52,766 nucleotides of DNA. Origin: Legionellaceae bacterium. GTDB taxonomy: Bacteria; Pseudomonadota; Gammaproteobacteria; Legionellales; Legionellaceae. How positions within the stretch are numbered: position 1 is the stretch's first letter; each line of letters begins with the position of its first letter. The DNA lies in NCBI GenBank assembly GCA_947504875.1, contig CANNJI010000003.1, positions 1-52,766 of the forward strand, read 5' to 3'. The notes beneath the pieces are model-generated. The model ran no database searches. It was not told the DNA's origin and worked only from the letters and a program-made list of their open reading frames with translations. Of the stretch, positions 1 through 8,534 are shown piece by piece. Both the position numbers and the translations under genes were made by a program.

Positions 1-308
1 GTTCGTTGGTATGTGGCTGGGTCATTGATTATGCGCCGCAGTTGGAGGAATCTTTTCGCAAACGTTGTAAGCGCCCCGTTGGCACATCATGGCGCATGGA
101 CGAGACCTATATTAAGGTCAAAAGTAATTGGGTTTATCTGTATCGAGCCGTTGACAAAGAAGGCCAGACGATTGATTTCATGTTATCAGAAAAGCGTGAC
201 GAACCGGCCGCGCCGGCCTTTTTCAACAAATCAATCAAGTCGAATAGCTTGCCTGAAAAGGTCACGATGGACAAAAGTGGTGCCAATAAAGCTGGCGTCA
301 CACAATAA
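1..308 (+). pseudogene. IS6-family transposase fragment
   Basis: The translated segment has the core of an IS6/IS26-type DDE transposase. It shows a YAPQLEESF stretch, the first catalytic aspartate in WRMDETYIKV, the WVYLYRAVDKEGQTIDF strand region and the second aspartate in VTMDKSGANKAG. The reading frame is open to the left edge of the window, so the 5' part may lie outside. On the right it stops at TAA just after the second aspartate, before the catalytic glutamate, so the piece cannot be an active enzyme. No terminal inverted repeat is visible before murB. It marks an old insertion next to murB, which here has no mur/ddl neighbours within the window. Confidence 0.85.
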
Positions 309-377
309 GACAGAGGCCAATTCATCTGTTATACTTGATACATGCCGAGAAATAATGATGATGACAGAGCTAAAGCA

Positions 378-1382
378 ATGATTGAAACAAACAAATCTCT
401 CAAATCTTATAATACGTTCGGGATTGAATCGATTGCTCGTTATTTTTTTACTGTAAATCATGTGGAAGAATTACAAGTCATCTTGTCTCATGCTAAAGAA
501 AAAAACACCCATCCTTTAATGCTTGGTGGTGGCAGTAATATATTACTGACCAAGGATTTTGACGGACTGGTTCTTCATAACAAAATTATGGGGATAGAGA
601 AAATCAATGAAGATGCTGAACATGTTTATTTAAAAGTTGGCGCAGGCGAAAATTGGCATCAATTTGTTTTATATTGTATTGAGCAACACTATGCAGGCAT
701 TGAGAATTTATCATTAATTCCGGGAACGGTCGGCGCTGCGCCAATACAAAATATAGGAGCATATGGTGTCGAGATTAAAGACACGATCTTTGAAGTGCAC
801 ACCATTTCAATGGACGATCAAAGCGTCCAAGTTTTTACAAATCATGCCTGTGATTTTAATTATCGTGACAGTATTTTCAAGCGGACACTAAAAAACAAAT
901 TGGTGATCACACACGTGATCTTTCGCTTAAATAAAACCCCTGCATTTCAAATTGATTATGGCTCGATCAAACAAAAATTAAAGGGCGAAGACATCTCAAT
1001 TAAAATAATCAGTGATGCAATCATACAGCTACGACAAGAAAAATTACCAAACCCTGCGCTGATAGGAAATGCAGGCAGTTTTTTTAAAAACCCCATTGTG
1101 TCAGAAGATATTTTTTTAAACATGCAAAAAAAATATTCCTCCATGCCTTATTTTAAAGAAAAAGATGACCGCATTAAAATTCCAGCTGCATGGTTAATTG
1201 AGCAATGTGGTTTTAAAGGCAAACGGTTTGGTGATGTTGGCATACATGCGAACCAAGCATTGGTGCTGGTGAACTATGGCAATGGCTCTGGTGAGCAAAT
1301 CAAACAATTAAGCACCACGATTCAAACCGCAGTGAAAGAAACATTTGTCATTGATCTGGTGACAGAAGTTCATATTATCTAG
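378..1382 (+). CDS. murB: UDP-N-acetylenolpyruvoylglucosamine reductase MurB
   Basis: MurB is the cytoplasmic FAD/NADPH enzyme that reduces UDP-GlcNAc-enolpyruvate to UDP-MurNAc in peptidoglycan synthesis. Visible motifs are the FAD-binding GGGSNILL and PGTVGAAPIQNIGAYGVE, the catalytic serine in YRDSIFK, GNAGSFFKNPIV and the C-terminal VTEVHII with the conserved glutamate. The length (334 residues from this start) fits the E. coli-type (type I) enzyme. An in-frame ATG lies at 342, but the ATG at 378 gives the usual short N-terminus before SLKSYNTFGI, so I prefer it; neither has a strong ribosome-binding site. The gene sits directly after an IS6 remnant and is not in a mur cluster within this window. 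It converges on nth with an 8-base overlap. Confidence 0.95.
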   Translation: MIETNKSLKSYNTFGIESIARYFFTVNHVEELQVILSHAKEKNTHPLMLGGGSNILLTKDFDGLVLHNKIMGIEKINEDAEHVYLKVGAGENWHQFVLYCIEQHYAGIENLSLIPGTVGAAPIQNIGAYGVEIKDTIFEVHTISMDDQSVQVFTNHACDFNYRDSIFKRTLKNKLVITHVIFRLNKTPAFQIDYGSIKQKLKGEDISIKIISDAIIQLRQEKLPNPALIGNAGSFFKNPIVSEDIFLNMQKKYSSMPYFKEKDDRIKIPAAWLIEQCGFKGKRFGDVGIHANQALVLVNYGNGSGEQIKQLSTTIQTAVKETFVIDLVTEVHII

Positions 1383-2007
1383 ATATCATCTGCCAATCAC
1401 ACAAATCAACAATAGGGCATTGAGAACACAAGGGATTGCGTGCTTTGCACACATAACGGCCATGTAAAATAAGCCAGTGATGCGCGTCTTTTAAAAAGGC
1501 TTTTGGAATATTTTTTAACAGCCCCAACTCTACGGCCAGCGGGTTTTTTCCAGGAGCTAGGCCCGTGCGGTTGGCTACTCTAAAAATATGCGTATCAACC
1601 GCCATGGTGGCTTGGCCAAAAGCCGTGTTCAGAACAACATTGGCTGTTTTTCGTCCTACACCGGGTAAGGCCTCAAGAGCCTCGCGTGTTGAGGGCACTT
1701 CTCCGCCATAGTGCGCGTTGAGCAAGGCACAGGTTTTAATGATGTTGGCGGCTTTTGTGTTAAATAGCCCGATTGTTTTTATATAAGTTTTTAAACCTAC
1801 TTCACCCAGTGCGAGGATAGCGTCAGGTGTATTAGCGCTCTTAAATAAGGGTTCCGTTGCTTTATTAACGCTGATGTCTGTTGCTTGTGCCGAGAGCATC
1901 ACTGCAATCAGCAACTCAAAAGGAGTGCTATAATGAAGCTCCGTTGTTGGATGTGGCGTTTGAGCTTTAAAACGCTCAAATATAATGCGCCGCGTTTGTT
2001 TATTCAT
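1375..2007 (-). CDS. nth: Endonuclease III
   Basis: This is the base-excision-repair DNA glycosylase/AP lyase for oxidised pyrimidines. The helix-hairpin-helix [13 protein letters not shown] carries the catalytic lysine, and VDTHIFRV carries the catalytic aspartate. The C-terminus holds the [4Fe-4S] ligand set C-x6-C-x2-C-x5-C ([17 protein letters not shown]). The length of 210 residues is normal. Its ATG overlaps the rnfB stop as ATGA, so it is translationally coupled to rnfB. In E. coli nth also follows an rnf/rsx operon, so the adjacency is conserved although only rnfB remains here. Confidence 0.96.
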   Translation of the reverse strand: MNKQTRRIIFERFKAQTPHPTTELHYSTPFELLIAVMLSAQATDISVNKATEPLFKSANTPDAILALGEVGLKTYIKTIGLFNTKAANIIKTCALLNAHYGGEVPSTREALEALPGVGRKTANVVLNTAFGQATMAVDTHIFRVANRTGLAPGKNPLAVELGLLKNIPKAFLKDAHHWLILHGRYVCKARNPLCSQCPIVDLCDWQMISR

Positions 2008-2564
2008 GGTTTATTTTTTGCTTGAAGACGCTCCAGTGTTTGGCGTGCAAGGAGTCGTTTAGCCTCATAACGTGCTATTTCATCCTGCGCATGGCTCAAT
2101 GCGCGCTCTTTTTTTGCCTTAAATCGGTTACGTGCGGTTTCTTTATTAAACGTAAACGAATCAAGGGCAACCATATCAATACAATCCACAGGACAAGGTT
2201 CCACACAAAGGCCGCAGCCAGTGCATTCTTGACTTAAAATGGTATGCATGGTTTTAGCACTGCCAATGATTGCATCAACAGGGCATGCTTGAATGCATTT
2301 AGTACAGCCGATACATTCCGCTTCACGAATAATCGCCGTTGATGGCGGGCGTGTTTTTTGAGCGGCCTCCATTAAATAAGGCTCAGGGTTAATGTTAAGC
2401 AATGTCCCAAGCGCTTTTAAGGTAAGAACGCCCCCGGGTGGGCAGCGATCAATTGGCGCCTCGCCTGCGGCAAGCGCTTCGGCATAAGGCATACATCCAG
2501 GAAAGCCACATTCCCCACATTGGGTTTGAGGAAGCAAAGCATCAATGTCATTTGCAGTCACCAT
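2004..2564 (-). CDS. rnfB: RnfB-like iron-sulfur protein (stand-alone)
   Basis: This is a ferredoxin-type electron-transfer protein related to RnfB/RsxB. The N-terminal cluster domain is visible as [16 protein letters not shown] followed by DRCPPGG, then two bacterial ferredoxin motifs, [16 protein letters not shown] and [15 protein letters not shown]. The usual RnfB N-terminal membrane helix is missing: the chosen start (ATG at 2564, [12 protein letters not shown]) gives 186 residues beginning almost at the first cysteines. A longer frame to 2600 would overlap metG and has no ribosome-binding support. The start lies four bases after the metG stop, so the gene is in the metG-rnfB-nth unit. 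No other rnf subunits are in the window, so its electron partner is unknown. Confidence 0.88.
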   Translation of the reverse strand: MVTANDIDALLPQTQCGECGFPGCMPYAEALAAGEAPIDRCPPGGVLTLKALGTLLNINPEPYLMEAAQKTRPPSTAIIREAECIGCTKCIQACPVDAIIGSAKTMHTILSQECTGCGLCVEPCPVDCIDMVALDSFTFNKETARNRFKAKKERALSHAQDEIARYEAKRLLARQTLERLQAKNKP

Positions 2565-2568
2565 GGTG

Positions 2569-4209
2569 TTAATCCGACGTTGTATCAAGCATGGCGTCAA
2601 TCGCTTGTTGCTCTACACGCGTCATCAATGGCTTAAATGTGTTAATGGTGTGTGAGAGCAATGGCGTATTGAGGGCCTCAAAAGAAAAGGGTGTATTGAG
2701 AAAAAGCTCTGCCTCTTTTGCCATGGCCGGTAATACAGGTTTAAGATAAGTCATGAGTACTCGGAATAAATTAAGTGCCATGCTACAAATCAGCTGAACG
2801 CGATGTTCTTGCTCAGGGTCTTTAGCAAGAACCCAAGGTTTTTCTGCATCAATGTATTGATTAACACGTGCAGCTTGATCCATGATTTGTCGAATAGCAT
2901 GCGCATAGTCTCGTGCAACAAAAGCCTCAATAATGGCCTCACGCGCACTCACAATTTCAGCATAAAGGGCTGGCTTATCTAACGTGTCCGCCAGCTGATG
3001 ATTAAAACGCTTATTAATAAAACCAGCTGCACGACTTGCAATATTAACAAGCTTTCCAATTAAATCTGCATTGACACGATTCATAAAATCATCAAAATTC
3101 AAATCAAGATCCTCAACACGAGGATTTAATTTTGCTGCAAAATAGTACCTCAAATACTCAGGATTTAAATGCTGAAGATAGCGTCGTGCCTCAATAAATG
3201 TGCCACGCGATTTCGACATTTTTTGACCATTAACCGTTAAGAAACCATGTGTAAAAATAGCAGTTGGAAGACGGTGTCCACTTCCAGATAAAATGGCAGG
3301 CCAAAAGAGCGCATGAAAATAGACAATATCTTTGCCTACAAAATGATAAAGTTCTGTGGTGGTGTCTTTATTCCAAAATTCATCAAATGACACTTGATGC
3401 TCATCACAGTATTTTTTAAAGCTTGCCATGTAACCAATGGGCGCATCGAGCCACACATAAAAATATTTATTGGGTGCATCAGGGATAGGAAAGCCAAAAT
3501 AAGGGGCGTCACGTGAAATATCCCATTGTTTTAACCCTGCCTCAAACCATTCATCGAGTTTATTGGCAACTTCCGGTTGTAAATGCCCCTGCTTGGTCCA
3601 CGTTCTTAAGAGTGATTCGTAACGAGGTAAATCAAAAAAATAATGCTCAGACTCACGCTCTATAGGTGTTGCACCCGACAGTGTTGATTTTGGATTAATA
3701 AGGTCAGTTGGCGCATAAGTCGCACCACATGCTTCGCAGCTATCGCCGTATTGATCATGCGCACCGCATTTGGGGCACGTACCTTTAACATAACGATCAG
3801 GTAAAAAAATGTTTTTAATGGGATCAAATGCTTGGCTGATGGTCCGTTTAACAATATCACCATTATCCCGCAAGCGTTTATATATACCTTCAGCAAGCGC
3901 TTGGTTTTCAGGTGAATGCGTTGTGTGATAGGCATCATATGTAATGCCAAACGCATTAAAATCATGCTCATGACTTTCTTGCATGGCAGCGGTTAGTGCT
4001 TCAGGCGTTATCCCTAATTGCTCGGCTTTGAGCATGATCGGCGTGCCATGTGCATCATCCCCGCAAATACTAATACAACGATGCCCGAGCATTTTATGAA
4101 CGCGAACCCAAATATCGGTTTGAATATGTTCAACCAAATGCCCAAGATGTAAATGCCCATTAGCATAGGGAAGGGCACTTGTGACAAGAATATTTCGCGA
4201 GTTACTCAT
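2569..4209 (-). CDS. metG: Methionyl-tRNA synthetase (short form)
   Basis: This class I aminoacyl-tRNA synthetase charges tRNA-Met. Evidence is the N-terminal [17 protein letters not shown] (HIGH-type motif HLGH), the zinc-knuckle [18 protein letters not shown] and the [16 protein letters not shown] catalytic loop. The ATG at 4209 ([16 protein letters not shown]) is chosen over an in-frame ATG at 4224 because it matches the family N-terminus. At 546 residues it is about 130 shorter than E. coli MetG. The protein ends after the anticodon-binding helical domain and lacks the C-terminal EMAP/Trbp111-type tRNA-binding dimerisation domain, with no sign of a frameshift there. A terminator-like hairpin lies in the short leader just upstream. 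It is the first gene of the metG-rnfB-nth unit. Confidence 0.95.
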   Translation of the reverse strand: MSNSRNILVTSALPYANGHLHLGHLVEHIQTDIWVRVHKMLGHRCISICGDDAHGTPIMLKAEQLGITPEALTAAMQESHEHDFNAFGITYDAYHTTHSPENQALAEGIYKRLRDNGDIVKRTISQAFDPIKNIFLPDRYVKGTCPKCGAHDQYGDSCEACGATYAPTDLINPKSTLSGATPIERESEHYFFDLPRYESLLRTWTKQGHLQPEVANKLDEWFEAGLKQWDISRDAPYFGFPIPDAPNKYFYVWLDAPIGYMASFKKYCDEHQVSFDEFWNKDTTTELYHFVGKDIVYFHALFWPAILSGSGHRLPTAIFTHGFLTVNGQKMSKSRGTFIEARRYLQHLNPEYLRYYFAAKLNPRVEDLDLNFDDFMNRVNADLIGKLVNIASRAAGFINKRFNHQLADTLDKPALYAEIVSAREAIIEAFVARDYAHAIRQIMDQAARVNQYIDAEKPWVLAKDPEQEHRVQLICSMALNLFRVLMTYLKPVLPAMAKEAELFLNTPFSFEALNTPLLSHTINTFKPLMTRVEQQAIDAMLDTTSD

Positions 4210-4229
4210 AACAATCCAATCCAAACAAC

Positions 4230-4274
4230 AAAAAAGACACTCATGATATCATGTAAATGATAAAGGTGTCTTTT
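4230..4274 (-). terminator. Terminator-like hairpin in the metG leader (possible attenuator)
   Basis: Read on the minus strand, AAAAGACAC (4274-4266) pairs perfectly with GTGTCTTTT (4240-4232), and the T-run extends to 4230. The 25-base loop contains another small palindrome (CATGATATCATG). Only 20 bases separate the T-run from the metG ATG at 4209, too few for a promoter, so the hairpin should lie inside the metG transcript leader. This is the layout of an attenuator. No known Met-sensing leader (T-box or SAM class) was recognised in the upstream bases. Confidence 0.5.
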
Positions 4275-4324
4275 AAGTGATTTTTTTTCAGAATGAAATC
4301 ATGCGTGACTATCGTGCAGGACAC

Positions 4325-4350
4325 ATGACTTGATGAACAGGTAAGCGCGC
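4325..4350 (+). repeat. Half copy of the ATGACTTGATGA dispersed palindrome
   Basis: These 26 bases are identical to the left arm of the hairpin element at 23170-23195 (beginning ATGACTTGATGAACAGG and ending TAAGCGCGC). The right arm is absent here. It lies in the gap between the divergent metG and exporter genes, so it is a dispersed, partly decayed repeat unit. Confidence 0.75.
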
Positions 4351-4436
4351 GCTGTCATAAGGCGTAAGGCGGGAATTGTTGTAATGGATGACGTGTTGTT
4401 GCAGGTCTTGCTGGTTTACGTAATAATGATTCTAGA

Positions 4437-5465
4437 ATGGTTGATTCATATGAGCCTATGCCTAACGTTATTAAATTAAGAAAAGAAATTAACTTACCCC
4501 TCTTTGTCATTATCATTGGCATTATTATTGGTGTGTATCACTGGTTTTCTTATCTTGTTCCCTTCACCAATAATGCATTTGTGGCAACCAATATTACACC
4601 CGTTGCGGCCGATGTTTCAGGATATGTGACCAAAGTTTATGTTAAAAATGGTGAGGCAGTAAAAAAGGGCGCGCCGCTCATTCGCGTCTATCAAAAACCT
4701 TATCAATTAGCATTGGACTATGCAAAATCAAAATACGAACAAGCCATAGAGCGCATTGCTGTCATTGAACATCAAACAAAAAAAACACGCGCGCTCTTAA
4801 ATGCTGCAAATTATGACTATGAAAAAGCAAAATTACGATTTAACTATAAGGATAACAAAGCAGTGCGTAAGGCAATCCCTATGCTTGAAATTAAAGAACT
4901 CAATTATAGCTTGCATGCAGCAGAGAAAAAACGAGATGCCCTTAAAAATCAAATTGAAATTGAAGATCAACAAATTGTTGAACAAAAGAAAAAAGTAAAT
5001 GCCCTTAAAGCTGCGATGGATAATGCTCAGGTTAATTTTAATTTAACCATTCTCAAAGCACCTGCCGATGGTTTTGTAGATAACATGTATATTTCAAATT
5101 TTACGCCCGTTAAAATTCATGAACCATTGTTTTCTTTTGTGGATTCATCGCAATGGTGGGTGCAAGCTAATTTTGATGAAACAGACTTACGACGAATTAG
5201 GCCCGGTGATAAAGCATATATTATCCTTCGAATGTATTATTTTCATAAAATTTTTCATGGTGAAATTGTGAATACCATTTGGCCCGCCAACCGACAAAAA
5301 ACATCAAATCGGTCGCAACAACAAATTGTTAAAAACGAAAATGAATGGTTATTGATTCCACAGCGCTTACCGTTACAAATAAAAATTTTAGATCCTGATC
5401 CAAATTTCCCTTTGCAACCGGGTGCGAGCGCTTATGTATATCTCAAAGCTCATACACACGATTGA
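4437..5465 (+). CDS. HlyD/EmrA-type periplasmic adaptor of an efflux pump
   Basis: This is a membrane-fusion (adaptor) protein that links an inner-membrane pump to an outer-membrane channel. One N-terminal membrane helix (about residues 19-42) is followed by the VAADVSGYVTKVYVKNGEAVKKGAPL lipoyl-like half-motif (shown in pieces: VSGYVTKVYV and NGEAVKKGAPL). Next come a Lys/Glu-rich coiled coil (about 95-200) and the second half-motif LKAPADGFVDN. The C-terminus has the beta-barrel phrase GDKAYI and ends LQPGASAYVYL. The start is uncertain: ATG 4437 and ATG 4458 (MPNVIKL) are both possible and neither has a strong ribosome-binding site. It is first in a four-gene unit with two FUSC-like proteins and an outer-membrane factor, a layout like aromatic-acid or fusaric-acid exporters. 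Confidence 0.85.
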   Translation: MVDSYEPMPNVIKLRKEINLPLFVIIIGIIIGVYHWFSYLVPFTNNAFVATNITPVAADVSGYVTKVYVKNGEAVKKGAPLIRVYQKPYQLALDYAKSKYEQAIERIAVIEHQTKKTRALLNAANYDYEKAKLRFNYKDNKAVRKAIPMLEIKELNYSLHAAEKKRDALKNQIEIEDQQIVEQKKKVNALKAAMDNAQVNFNLTILKAPADGFVDNMYISNFTPVKIHEPLFSFVDSSQWWVQANFDETDLRRIRPGDKAYIILRMYYFHKIFHGEIVNTIWPANRQKTSNRSQQQIVKNENEWLLIPQRLPLQIKILDPDPNFPLQPGASAYVYLKAHTHD

Positions 5466-6333
5466 AACCTATGATCCATATGGCATCCATCGGGTTAATG
5501 GCATTAAAATCGTCTATGTTTTGTTCGTTTTGTTTGCTGTGAATGGGCTGTTTTCTATCTCCGACGCCTATTTTTATTTTTTTTATATCCCACTGACCGC
5601 AATGACCGCAGAAGTACAAGGCCAAACCATTCGTCATAAATACAAACTTTTTATTGCCACAACCCTTGGGGCCATTGGTCTTATATATCTATTTAATGTG
5701 ATCTTCCCAGCGCCTTTGCTTTTCTTTCTTTTTGCTTTTGTCACCATTGTTATAATGTATAGCGTTGTCGTAAGGTTTGATCAATCCTATTTGGTATTGG
5801 TGCCTATCATCCTGAGCATGGTGTCTTATTCGTTTAATTATCGAGAGGCCAATGGTGAGCTTTATGCCATATTAAATCATGGTATAACAACGCTCCTTGC
5901 GATGTTTGTTATTCTTGGCGCATTAATATTATTTCCTTTAAGTTTTTATTACAGGGTCTGGTTAAAAACATTTTATGCGCTCACGACACTGTGTTTAAAT
6001 AATTTTAAAGCCATACACCGAGGCGACCAACCCACATTAGCACATGGCATGCTCATACAATTCATCACCTTTTCACGCATGGTTCCCAGAACAATGCCAA
6101 CCTACACCCTATTAAAAATAACCCTACTGATTCATGAGTTATACCTTTTAAGCCTTGTTGCAGGAAAGCCACCAACACAGATTGCCCCAGCAGAGGTTGA
6201 AAATTATATTGACACGCTAACCGCTTTTATTCGCGCTATAAAAAAAGAAAACCCGTGTCATGTGAGTGATTCAAAAAATAATCCTTTATTCAAAATAATC
6301 AATGCTTGGAATTATTTATGTCTAAATTCATAG
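5434..6333 (+). CDS. FUSC-like inner-membrane transport protein, subunit 1
   Basis: This 299-residue protein has about six hydrophobic segments in its N-terminal 180 residues and then a soluble helical tail, the pattern of one half of an AaeB/FUSC (fusaric-acid-resistance) pump. I chose ATG 5434 (MYISKLIHTIETYDPYG) over the GTG at 5422. It overlaps the adaptor gene by 32 bases, so the two are translationally coupled. Full-length AaeB/YccS-type pumps contain two such halves in one chain of about 650 residues. Here the next gene supplies a second, similar membrane half, so the pump appears to be split into two polypeptides. The substrate cannot be read from sequence. Confidence 0.72.
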   Translation: MYISKLIHTIETYDPYGIHRVNGIKIVYVLFVLFAVNGLFSISDAYFYFFYIPLTAMTAEVQGQTIRHKYKLFIATTLGAIGLIYLFNVIFPAPLLFFLFAFVTIVIMYSVVVRFDQSYLVLVPIILSMVSYSFNYREANGELYAILNHGITTLLAMFVILGALILFPLSFYYRVWLKTFYALTTLCLNNFKAIHRGDQPTLAHGMLIQFITFSRMVPRTMPTYTLLKITLLIHELYLLSLVAGKPPTQIAPAEVENYIDTLTAFIRAIKKENPCHVSDSKNNPLFKIINAWNYLCLNS

Positions 6334-7148
6334 AATACCGGGCCGAACGCGCATTTCAAATTTGTATTGTCTTCAGTACAACACTGGTGATTGAGCGATT
6401 ATTACAATTTAACAGAGCAGGATGGGTCGGTTTTTTTGTGATGATGATTTATGTCGGATTTGATGCAGGGGCCAGTATGCATCGTACATTACATCGCTTT
6501 CTCGGCACCATCATTGGATTATTGCTCTCCTATTTTTTATGGCTTTTAGGACTTTTGGATTATCGGCTCATGATGGTTATTATTCCTATTATCGTATTTT
6601 TTTCCTTTTTTTCACTGGGGAAATTTTATTCATACCCAACCATTTTTACAGTTACATTAACCTCGCTGGGAACCGCTTATTTTTCACCCGAAAATTATGA
6701 CGCCTATTATTTTTTCTTTGATTATTTAAGGGCGACAATCATTGCTTTTTTTATCTGTATGTTTTTTGATGGCATTGTTTTTAAAAATAAAAAAATGACT
6801 CAAGTTTTTTATCATGAGCATCAAGCCAATATCATTAAAAATCTGGAGGTCTTATTGAGCCTTACACGACAGAAGGTGATAAAAAAAACCGAGTTTTTAA
6901 AAATAAGTGCCCGCTGTCATGCGAAAATTCTAGAAACACAACAGTTTGAATTAACAGCGCAGCATGATTATGCGCTAGAGCCACAAGATTTATTGGAAGC
7001 TGATAACTTTCATGCCCAGGTTTCTCAAACCTTAGAGGCCATTCGACAGTTATTTCTTTTGGCCCCAACGCAAGATCACGTGCTGAGATTAAAGGTTCAA
7101 ACCATGCTTGATAATTTACGAGTATTTCATGCTCGCGGAGGGATTTAA
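6318..7148 (+). CDS. FUSC-like inner-membrane transport protein, subunit 2
   Basis: This 276-residue protein has about six hydrophobic segments in residues 15-160 followed by a cytoplasmic helical region. The stretch MHRTLHRFLGTIIGLLLSYF resembles the RxxGTxxG segment conserved in FUSC/AaeB-type pumps. ATG 6318 (MSKFIEYRAERAF) is used; a TTG at 6306 is less likely. It overlaps the previous gene by 16 bases, and the outer-membrane factor follows three bases after the stop, so all four genes form one operon. I infer that this protein and the preceding one make one split permease. Confidence 0.75.
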   Translation: MSKFIEYRAERAFQICIVFSTTLVIERLLQFNRAGWVGFFVMMIYVGFDAGASMHRTLHRFLGTIIGLLLSYFLWLLGLLDYRLMMVIIPIIVFFSFFSLGKFYSYPTIFTVTLTSLGTAYFSPENYDAYYFFFDYLRATIIAFFICMFFDGIVFKNKKMTQVFYHEHQANIIKNLEVLLSLTRQKVIKKTEFLKISARCHAKILETQQFELTAQHDYALEPQDLLEADNFHAQVSQTLEAIRQLFLLAPTQDHVLRLKVQTMLDNLRVFHARGGI

Positions 7149-7151
7149 AAC

Positions 7152-8534
7152 GTGTCTATTCGTTTATTTATTTTATGCCTAATTGTATTGTCATCCTCAT
7201 CTTGTATGGTCAAGCACGACGCTGACATGAAAAAACCACTTGAAATCCCCAAATCGTGGGAAGCGCGCGACCATCTCATGAGCAATACAACAAAAAACGA
7301 ACGCTGTTTTGCATGGTGGCATCAATATCATGATCCAGCCCTTAATCATTTGATTGCCGAAGGATTACGTAACAACAATAGTATTCGTGTTGCGATGGCC
7401 AACGTTGAAGCAGCAGAAGGCGAGTTAGAGCGGGTCGAATTAAATTGGATCCCAACGGTCACAGGGAACGTTGGATATTCTTCATTTCCATATTTAGGGT
7501 ATACCGGCGTATTACTCAATGCCGTTCCCAATTATACGATTAATATTTTTAGTCAAATCAAACAACAAATCCGCGCAAACCATGAGGTTAAAGCAACAAA
7601 AGCCATGCGAAATGGGGTTAAACTGGCTGTTATTGCGCAAATTGCCAGAAGCTATTTTAGTCACTTGGCTCAGACTGAAGAATTACACTTATTAAAAGTC
7701 ATCGATGATGATTTAACGCAATCCTTAGCCATCATTCAAGAAACAACACGCCATGGACTGACCAGCCAGATAGACGTCGCCAAAGCGCAATCTGAACTGG
7801 CCCTCATCAAATCCGAAGAAAAATTAATTAAAAAAAATCTGGTTTTTACTCAAAATGCGTTACGCTATTTAATGAATCAAAATCCCTGCTCCTTTAATTT
7901 TAAACAACCCTTTGCTAAGGTTAACAGTGATCAAATGGTGATTGGTGCTTTGCCCCTGCAAGTTATTGAACACCGTCCCGACATGATGGCAGCGAAACAG
8001 GAGCTTGAAGCAACACGGGCGGGCATTGGTGTAGCCATTTCTAATTTTCTGCCCAGTATTAATTTGAGCATGGCAAGAGGAGATATTGCGACCATTCCCA
8101 ATGGATATACCTTAGGCACCCCGATTTATTTTAATCAGGCCATTTTATCTCAACCCTTATTAACCTTGTCATCTTTTGGCGAACTCGATAAAGCAAAAGC
8201 AATAACAAAAGCCGCTTATTATCGTTATGTGGATACCCTCAGACGTGCGCTACGTGATGTAGACAGTGACATGGCAGCACATGAGTATTTTACGCAGCGC
8301 TTAAACATGACAGTCACCGCAACACAAGACGAGGCAAAGGCTTATCGGCTGAATCGTGCGCTATATCATCAAGGGATCATCAGTTATCTTTCATTGCTTG
8401 ATGAAAAAATAAAGCTTGATGAGCTAAATATTTTGGTTAATAAGCGAAAAATAGAGCAAACACTCACCATCATAAACTTGTACCAAAATCTTGCGGTGGG
8501 CTATGGGTATCGTCCAAAACGGGTGAAGTCTTAG
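7152..8534 (+). CDS. NodT-family outer-membrane efflux lipoprotein (TolC-like)
   Basis: This is the outer-membrane channel of the exporter. The N-terminus is a lipoprotein-like signal (MSIRLFILCLIVLSSSSC) with acylatable Cys18, although the lipobox is serine-rich and atypical. The WWHQYHDPALNHLI motif, GLTSQIDVAKAQSEL and IEHRPDMMAAKQELEATRAGIGVAISNFLP (seen as HRPDMMAAKQELEATRAGIG) are hallmarks of the RND/NodT outer-membrane factor family. The start is GTG at 7152, with GAGGG about 10 bases upstream. Its 3' end overlaps the convergent unknown gene by 65 bases. It is last in the adaptor-FUSC-FUSC-OMF operon. Confidence 0.9.
   Translation: MSIRLFILCLIVLSSSSCMVKHDADMKKPLEIPKSWEARDHLMSNTTKNERCFAWWHQYHDPALNHLIAEGLRNNNSIRVAMANVEAAEGELERVELNWIPTVTGNVGYSSFPYLGYTGVLLNAVPNYTINIFSQIKQQIRANHEVKATKAMRNGVKLAVIAQIARSYFSHLAQTEELHLLKVIDDDLTQSLAIIQETTRHGLTSQIDVAKAQSELALIKSEEKLIKKNLVFTQNALRYLMNQNPCSFNFKQPFAKVNSDQMVIGALPLQVIEHRPDMMAAKQELEATRAGIGVAISNFLPSINLSMARGDIATIPNGYTLGTPIYFNQAILSQPLLTLSSFGELDKAKAITKAAYYRYVDTLRRALRDVDSDMAAHEYFTQRLNMTVTATQDEAKAYRLNRALYHQGIISYLSLLDEKIKLDELNILVNKRKIEQTLTIINLYQNLAVGYGYRPKRVKS

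Noticed and set aside
2565-2600. Longer start for rnfB at 2600
   Set aside because: The extra 12 residues overlap metG and lack a ribosome-binding site; the ATG at 2564 sits just after the metG stop.
4224-4436. Methionine/SAM riboswitch upstream of metG
   Set aside because: Only the terminator hairpin is clear. No conserved aptamer pattern was recognised in the upstream bases.
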